Assembly (NCBI GenBank): GCA_030606095.1
Contig: JAUWHC010000092.1
Coordinates: 1-8,240 of the forward strand
Length of the DNA stretch: 8,240 nt
From: Promethearchaeota archaeon
Lineage (GTDB): Archaea > Asgardarchaeota > Lokiarchaeia > Sigyniarchaeales > SOKP01
Direction: 5' to 3'
This document shows positions 3,741-8,240 of this stretch, piece by piece. Numbering within the stretch: the first letter of the stretch is position 1; the number at the start of each line of letters is the position of its first letter. The notes beneath the pieces were generated by a model. The model was not told where the DNA came from, searched no databases, and saw only the letters and a list, made by a program, of their open reading frames with translations. The translations under genes and the position numbers were made by a program.

Positions 3741-6700
3741 GTGATTCAAATTTCCTCTGAGGATGAAGGTAGAATAAAGCAAGGCACAATTGCAGGGTTT
3801 ATGAGGAAGAGAGGACAACTTGTAGGCTTCTCAATGGGTTATTATAAACATATGCAATACATTTCAGAATTTTTAGACAACAGTTTAGATGCTATTGAAG
3901 ATTTCCAATGGAATGAAATAAAAGATAAAGATTCAAAAATCCAATTCTCTCTTGATCAAGAATTATCTTTAGAAAATTTATCCATCCTTCAAGAAGCAAA
4001 AAAAGATGAGGTGGAACAGTCATTAAATAACGAAGCTAAATACGCATTGATGCAGGAAGTTGGTATAGTTCCTACAATATCTTCTGATGCTGAAGTGTTT
4101 GTAGATGTTGATAGAGATAAAGAAGAAGAATCCGGAGAAATTATCGACAAAGAGGAATTAGAGGTTGAGGAAGAAGTAAAAAGGATTGTTGAAGACATGA
4201 ATGAAATCATCAAACCTGTAGAACCAATTATTGATATCGAACCAATTGTAATAATCCGACTCCGCGAATATGAAGCCGCCGCTTTATTAACTTCTGAATT
4301 ATCGCAAAAAAATATCATGAGTTACACTTTTGAAATATTTGATAATGGTATGGGAATGACCAGAAGAGATCTAGGTAAGTTTGGTAAATATCTAGCTTCT
4401 TCAAAAAGTATAGAATTAAAGCAAACTCGTGGAAGCCAAGGATTTGGCGCTCCAAGTGCGTTTAGTGACGCCCAAAACACGACTGGCAAACCAGTTGTCG
4501 CAGTTTCAAAGTCTAAAGATACTATTTATGCTACTGTGTCAGAATTTTTTACAACTTCAAAAAACGAAAAACGATATTTAGTGCGCCCAACGGAGGTTGA
4601 CAGCCCATTCTTACATGGTACATATATTAAGTTGAATTACTTAAACGTGAAATATGTCAGAGGTTATGTGGATACATATATTAGAGAAACTGCTTTAATG
4701 AATCCGCATGTAACTATTATTTTTATCGATCCTTATGGTGAAGAATGGATTTATAGAAGAGTAGTTTCGAATTTTCCTAAACAGCCAAAATATGCAAAAC
4801 CACACCCCTTATCTACTAATATTGGTGATTTACAAGATCTTTTAATAAAATCAGAAAATCTCACAATTTCAGCTTTTTTACAAGATAATTTTGTTAGGAT
4901 TAGTTCCAAATTAGCTAAAGAAATTCTGAAGATCGCAGAAAGGAATGTACAGGATAGTTTGTCTTTATTAATTCTAAATAATGGATTTGTAAACAAATTA
5001 GAGAAAAAAACTGATACTATTAATTTCCTTAAATTTGAAAAGAGAATATTTGGCCGCTCTACGAAACCAAGAGATAAACTAATCATTTACCAAGTTGATT
5101 CTGAAGAATTGAAAGCTAAATATTGGGAACTTATGAAAACATATAACCAATATGATAAAGATTTAGAAAAAATATATAGGGAAATAAAAAAACATAGAGG
5201 TCGTATCGATAAATCTGAAACGAAAAAAGATATGAAAAAAATCGAAAAAGAGATTAGTAACTTATTAAAACAAATCGAGAACAATTCACAAAATAAAGAA
5301 AAAATAAAAAATGGTTTAGATAGAATTTTCAATACTTCTATAGGGTTAGTAGAAGTTAAAAAATTAAAAAATAGAAGCGAATTTGAAGATTTAGTAAAAG
5401 AAGTTCAAATTTCAAAAGTTAAACCCTCTGAGGTAACTAATGTGCAATTCAATTCTCTATTTCATGCATTCAAATCAGTCAAATACATGTCTCCCCCAAC
5501 AGACACAGCAATCCCTGTAGGTGATGTAGTATTAGAAAATACATTAATAAAAGAAATTGGGTTAAAAATATCTGAAAATATTGATGATTTTGAAGATCCC
5601 ATAGATGATATAAAAGATTCAATTGAAGTATTACGGGACGAAATAATAAAAGAGAACGCCAGAAATTTTCCCTCCGAAAAGGACGAATCTTTAGATAAAA
5701 TTGTTGTAAATTCCGAAGAGGTTAAGATTTTTAACTCAAAAATATTAGCTAGTATTGACATTAAAGATCGCTCTGTCGAACCGGAAAAAATTAGACAAAC
5801 AATCCAAAAAAATTTGATATCGTCTGAAGAAGTGCTAAAAGATTCATATCAAGAAATATTTGAATATTTTATTGAAAGTTACACTAAGGACGACGATTTT
5901 ATTTCTGCAGAAACAAGAGCTCCAACAAGTGGTAAGGGCTTAGCATATGCTGTTGAAGCTGTTATGGCTTACTGTAACGATCCTAAAAAACTTGATACAC
6001 CCAAGCGTTCTAGAGATGTTCTATCAAGATTTATTAATAGAACGCCAAAATTAAGAGATTCCGCGGATTGTGCAATTACGAAAGCCGTTCAATCAGTTAA
6101 TTGGAAGAATTACAAATTAGAAACATACGATAATAATTTACCTAAAGGCCCAATAAAGTTATTAATTAATATTTCTGGCCCTTATGTTCATTTGATGTTT
6201 AAGAGCCAGAGTAAAAATGCTTTGGCTGACGACGACGAACTTTTAAAAGAAATTAAATATTGTCTCGAAGCTATTGGAAGAAGATTGAGAATATACCTTA
6301 ATAGAAAAGCGAATATTCGAAAAATCGAAAAAAGAGCAGGTTTAATTGAAAAATACATTCCATTATTCGTCCAAAGCCTCTATAACATCGCTATACAGGG
6401 TGATGGAAAATATAAAGATAAACTTTCAAAAACAGAATTAGAAACGTTAATGAAAGATGCTATAGGAGTAAAAAAAATACCTAGCGTTTCTAAAGAGATA
6501 GGGCCAACAATTAAAAAGGAAGAAATCGAAAAAGAAAAACAGAAGAAAATAGTTGTTGAATGGGAGAAACCAATTGATAAGAAAGAATATATCCCCGAGA
6601 AGGCAGAACCAAGAAAAGAATTTCTTTCAGAAAGAACTCTTAGGAACTGGACCGTTAATGAACTCAAAGAATATTGTATAGAAAATGATATCTTAATAAC

Positions 6701-7157
6701 CAATTCTTCAACTATAAGAAAATCAGAAATTATTAAAAAAATTCAAGAATTTTATACAAGAGAAAAGCCGGAAGTAATAACGCCTTCAGTAAGGGAAAGA
6801 AAAGAGCCTATAAAACTCAAACCTGTCGTTACAAGCGTCGTAACAGAAAAAAGAAAACAATTGCGGTTAGTCGGGGGTGAAAAGACGACTCAACCTATCA
6901 CTATAAAGAAACCCATAGTTCGTGCTCCAGAGCTTAAACCTGAACTTACTCAAACTGAATTACCAATAATTACAACAGAGAAAATACTGGACGCTTTATC
7001 TGATGAATGGCAACCGATTACTTCTTTAATTTTTAAAATGAAAATAAAAGAAATGATGGATGCACGCTTCTTACAAATAAAATTAAAGGAATTAGAGCGT
7101 AAAAATAGTATTGATGTCGCTACTATAAAAAATAAAAAAAATTGGAAGTTAAAATGA
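3741..7157 (+). CDS. top6B: DNA topoisomerase VI subunit B, greatly enlarged form
   Basis: This is the ATPase subunit of the A2B2 type IIB topoisomerase, which passes one duplex through a double-strand break to relax and decatenate DNA. The 1138 residues compare with about 500-660 usually. Motifs in order: N-terminal strap TIAGFMRKRGQLVGF (16-30); N-box E43-F-L-D46-N47-SLDA; G1 box D201-NGMGM; ATP lid TRGSQGFGAPSA (229-240); TTGKP (247-251); HGTYIKL (292-298). An H2TH-like region is around 355-400, followed by KYMSPPTDTAIPVGD (581-595). The transducer shows ETRAPTSGKG (724-733), W788-K-N-Y791 (the WKxY motif), and FKSQSKNALAD with the likely switch lysine K825. Extra segments are an acidic insertion at about 60-190, a coiled coil at about 455-530, an acidic insertion at about 608-718, and a C-terminal tail (about 905-1138) with SAP-like and winged-helix-like parts. 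The GTG start is chosen because the strap begins before the next Met (residue 21), and no in-frame ATG lies between it and the TAG at 3711. It is followed 10 bp later by top6A. Confidence 0.93.
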   Translation: MIQISSEDEGRIKQGTIAGFMRKRGQLVGFSMGYYKHMQYISEFLDNSLDAIEDFQWNEIKDKDSKIQFSLDQELSLENLSILQEAKKDEVEQSLNNEAKYALMQEVGIVPTISSDAEVFVDVDRDKEEESGEIIDKEELEVEEEVKRIVEDMNEIIKPVEPIIDIEPIVIIRLREYEAAALLTSELSQKNIMSYTFEIFDNGMGMTRRDLGKFGKYLASSKSIELKQTRGSQGFGAPSAFSDAQNTTGKPVVAVSKSKDTIYATVSEFFTTSKNEKRYLVRPTEVDSPFLHGTYIKLNYLNVKYVRGYVDTYIRETALMNPHVTIIFIDPYGEEWIYRRVVSNFPKQPKYAKPHPLSTNIGDLQDLLIKSENLTISAFLQDNFVRISSKLAKEILKIAERNVQDSLSLLILNNGFVNKLEKKTDTINFLKFEKRIFGRSTKPRDKLIIYQVDSEELKAKYWELMKTYNQYDKDLEKIYREIKKHRGRIDKSETKKDMKKIEKEISNLLKQIENNSQNKEKIKNGLDRIFNTSIGLVEVKKLKNRSEFEDLVKEVQISKVKPSEVTNVQFNSLFHAFKSVKYMSPPTDTAIPVGDVVLENTLIKEIGLKISENIDDFEDPIDDIKDSIEVLRDEIIKENARNFPSEKDESLDKIVVNSEEVKIFNSKILASIDIKDRSVEPEKIRQTIQKNLISSEEVLKDSYQEIFEYFIESYTKDDDFISAETRAPTSGKGLAYAVEAVMAYCNDPKKLDTPKRSRDVLSRFINRTPKLRDSADCAITKAVQSVNWKNYKLETYDNNLPKGPIKLLINISGPYVHLMFKSQSKNALADDDELLKEIKYCLEAIGRRLRIYLNRKANIRKIEKRAGLIEKYIPLFVQSLYNIAIQGDGKYKDKLSKTELETLMKDAIGVKKIPSVSKEIGPTIKKEEIEKEKQKKIVVEWEKPIDKKEYIPEKAEPRKEFLSERTLRNWTVNELKEYCIENDILITNSSTIRKSEIIKKIQEFYTREKPEVITPSVRERKEPIKLKPVVTSVVTEKRKQLRLVGGEKTTQPITIKKPIVRAPELKPELTQTELPIITTEKILDALSDEWQPITSLIFKMKIKEMMDARFLQIKLKELERKNSIDVATIKNKKNWKLK
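3918..4310 (+). other. Acidic insertion inside the Top6B ATPase domain
   Basis: About residues 60-190 of Top6B lie between the N-box Asn47 and the G1 Asp201. That gap is 154 residues here, against roughly 35 in ordinary Top6B. The inserted part is rich in Glu and Asp, for example DKEEESGEIIDKEELEVEEE (126-145), with a proline/isoleucine stretch after it (158-172). It is predicted to be partly helical or disordered and to project from the GHKL fold. I recognise no domain in it. Confidence 0.7.
5103..5330 (+). other. Predicted coiled-coil insertion in Top6B
   Basis: Residues about 455-530 are rich in Lys, Glu and Asp with hydrophobic residues at heptad-like spacing, such as YWELMKTYNQYDKDLEKIYR and MKKIEKEISNLLKQIENN. 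They sit between the H2TH-like region and the conserved MSPPTD segment, where ordinary Top6B has a much shorter link. A helical hairpin protruding from the body is the likely form. Confidence 0.6.
5562..5894 (+). other. Second acidic insertion before the Top6B transducer
   Basis: About residues 608-718 separate the conserved VGDVVLENTLIKEIGLK from DDDFISAETRAP, which in ordinary Top6B are separated by only a short loop. The content is strongly acidic near the start (ENIDDFEDPIDDIKDSIEVL) and helical-looking later. No known domain recognised. Confidence 0.6.
6636..6752 (+). other. SAP-like segment in the Top6B C-terminal tail
   Basis: Residues 966-1004 read TLRNWTVNELKEYCIENDIL, then a polar turn and RKSEIIKKIQEF. 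This matches the SAP helix-extended-helix pattern: Leu/Thr start, V-x-E-L-K-x-x-C, a turn, a basic residue, then an I-x-x-I helix. SAP motifs usually bind A+T-rich DNA. Lys/Pro-rich linkers flank it on both sides. Assigned by pattern only. Confidence 0.55.
6969..7154 (+). other. Winged-helix-like end of Top6B
   Basis: Residues 1077-1138 begin ITTEKILDALSDEWQPITSL, followed by MDARFLQIKLKELERKNSID and end in NKKNWKLK. The pattern (helix, short turn, helix with L-x-x-K-L-K-E-L-E-R, then two short strands ending in an aromatic and lysines) is that of a winged helix-turn-helix. It replaces the Ig-like C-terminal domain found in some methanogen Top6B proteins. A DNA-binding role is inferred. Confidence 0.55.
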
Positions 7158-7167
7158 AGTGATTTAA

Positions 7168-8240
7168 GTGTCAAGTAAGATAAAACAGGAAAAATGGGAT
7201 ATAGGGGCAGCAAAAAAATTATTACAAGAAATCTTAAAAAAAGGTATTGAAGATGAAAAAAAACAAATCAAGTTGCCTGAACATACAGTTAAAATTGATG
7301 AATTGGATAGGGAATTAACCTTAGATCGGATAAATAATTTAACAGATTCCCTTATTGAAATGATTTATGAAACAGGAAGACCCGCCATTCGCTTACCTTC
7401 AAGAACGAGTACAAATATTATTTGGGACGAAAAAAATGATTTATTGCTGTTAGGACGACAAATAATGGAAAAACAATTTCATTCGCTTGCTAGCGTTGCT
7501 GATATTACTAGATTGATGAAGGTGCTTGAAAAAATTAACGAATTACTACTTAAAGACCTTCACGCTACAAAAAGAGAAATCTTTTATTCAGCAGTTCAAT
7601 TGTTTAAGGATCAAAAAAATAGTGATAAATGTATTGAAGATGTCGCTACAATGCTCTATACAACGAGGAATTCAACACATATTGTTGCTTCAGCCAAAGG
7701 ATCATGTATAGGACGCCTTCGAATAAGGGATAAAAATGATATTATAGATTTGGAAGGATTAGGGAGTGGAGGTTGGACGATTAGTCCCATGCTTGATAAT
7801 ATTGAAATAATTGAATCCGATGCGGAATTTGTTTTGGTTTTAGAAAAAGATGCCGCGATGATAAGATTAGCAGAGGCTAGATTTTGGAGAAAATACCCAT
7901 GTATAATTTTGACAGCGAAGGGAGCTGCTGACATCGCTACCCGAATGTTCTTAAAGAGAATCAGTAAGGAACTCAAATTACCTGTCTTTTCGTTAGTTGA
8001 TTCGGACCCCTACGGGCATTATATTCATAGCGTTTATTTACGAGGGTCTAAACGATTAAGTTACGAGTCGCCATTTTTAGCCACTCCTGATATAAAACTC
8101 CTAGGTGTACTCACCAGAGATCTGGAAAAATATAAAATTCCAAATGATTGTAGAATTCCAATGAATCAAACAGATATCAAAAGGACTAAGGAGTTGTTAA
8201 ATGAAGGTTTTGTTAAAAAAAATAAAGAGTGGGAAACAGA
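7168..8240 (+). CDS. top6A: DNA topoisomerase VI subunit A (Spo11 family), 3' end beyond window
   Basis: This is the DNA-cleaving subunit of topoisomerase VI, homologous to meiotic Spo11. 357 codons are present; the family usually has about 360-390, so only a short C-terminal piece is missing. The winged-helix (5Y-CAP) domain carries LHATKREIFYSA (131-142), with Y140, the second aromatic, as the cleavage tyrosine. The TOPRIM domain has FVLVLEKDA with E226, TAKGAADIATRMFLKR (249-264) and SLVDSDPYG with D278 and D280 for metal binding. It is followed by LLGVLTRDLEKYKIP (311-325) and DIKRTKELL, typical of the family. The start is GTG at 7168: an in-frame TAA lies immediately upstream, and the first in-frame ATG falls inside conserved sequence. 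AAGTGAT (7157-7163) is a plausible ribosome site. It lies 10 bases after the top6B stop, so co-transcription and probably coupled translation. Compared with Sulfolobus Top6A the tyrosine lies about 34 residues further in. Confidence 0.95.
   Translation, partial: MSSKIKQEKWDIGAAKKLLQEILKKGIEDEKKQIKLPEHTVKIDELDRELTLDRINNLTDSLIEMIYETGRPAIRLPSRTSTNIIWDEKNDLLLLGRQIMEKQFHSLASVADITRLMKVLEKINELLLKDLHATKREIFYSAVQLFKDQKNSDKCIEDVATMLYTTRNSTHIVASAKGSCIGRLRIRDKNDIIDLEGLGSGGWTISPMLDNIEIIESDAEFVLVLEKDAAMIRLAEARFWRKYPCIILTAKGAADIATRMFLKRISKELKLPVFSLVDSDPYGHYIHSVYLRGSKRLSYESPFLATPDIKLLGVLTRDLEKYKIPNDCRIPMNQTDIKRTKELLNEGFVKKNKEWET

Noticed and set aside
3739..3744. ATG just before the top6B GTG as a start
   Set aside because: It is read as ATG-TGA, an immediate stop, and is out of frame with top6B.
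7154..7162. ATG overlapping the top6B stop as the top6A start
   Set aside because: This ATG is in a different frame from top6A and hits TGA after one codon; the GTG at 7168 is the first start after the in-frame TAA.
3989..7213. Long minus-strand open frames of about 80-110 codons inside top6B
   Set aside because: They are serine/isoleucine/phenylalanine-rich antisense shadows of the Lys/Glu-rich top6B coding sequence and have no ribosome sites or family motifs.
7526..7976. Plus-strand 61-codon frame and minus-strand 106-codon frame near the right end
   Set aside because: Both lie entirely inside top6A, whose frame carries the catalytic tyrosine and TOPRIM motifs across the same bases.

Overview
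The window looks archaeal. It is strongly A+T-rich and carries an archaeal-type bifunctional CoaBC (Dfp) and the two subunits of DNA topoisomerase VI. It also has an EndoQ-type PHP endonuclease, archaeal-style TATA boxes, and short leaders ending in GTGAG-like ribosome sites. The low GC and the large, insertion-rich Top6B would fit an Asgard (Loki-like) archaeon, but that placement is inference; the genes alone only establish an archaeon (or close relative) with topoisomerase VI.

Layout. Positions 1-123 hold the 3' end of an unrecognised plus-strand gene. Positions 124-797 have no conventional gene. They contain a direct duplication of a unit of about 170 bp (388-557 and 606-775). Each unit has an A-rich/TATA-like segment, a GTGAG ribosome site, a nine-codon micro-ORF (MPGQEGTGP or MPGQDGTGP), a small hairpin supported by a compensatory base-pair change, and a pyrimidine/oligo-T tract. 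The endoQ gene (798-1988, minus strand) converges on this pair; its stop codon touches a 10-bp inverted repeat that probably terminates it. A 267-bp divergent promoter region with nested inverted repeats separates endoQ from coaBC (2256-3539, plus).

A 201-bp intergenic region with two good TATA boxes and a 10-bp inverted repeat leads into top6B (3741-7157, GTG start). It is followed 10 bp later by top6A (GTG start at 7168), which runs off the right edge only a few dozen residues short of the usual length. top6B and top6A form an operon encoding the A2B2 type IIB topoisomerase: Top6B supplies the ATP-operated clamp, and Top6A supplies the DNA-cleaving tyrosine and the TOPRIM metal site.

Most notable are (1) the twin micro-ORF units, whose only two coding differences are third-base changes and whose 3' hairpin covaries; and (2) the Top6B subunit, 1138 residues against roughly 500-660 in well-known homologues. 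All ATPase and transducer motifs are retained, but it has gained an acidic insertion inside the ATPase fold, a coiled-coil and a second acidic insertion around the H2TH/transducer junction, and a C-terminal tail with a SAP-like and a winged-helix-like segment.
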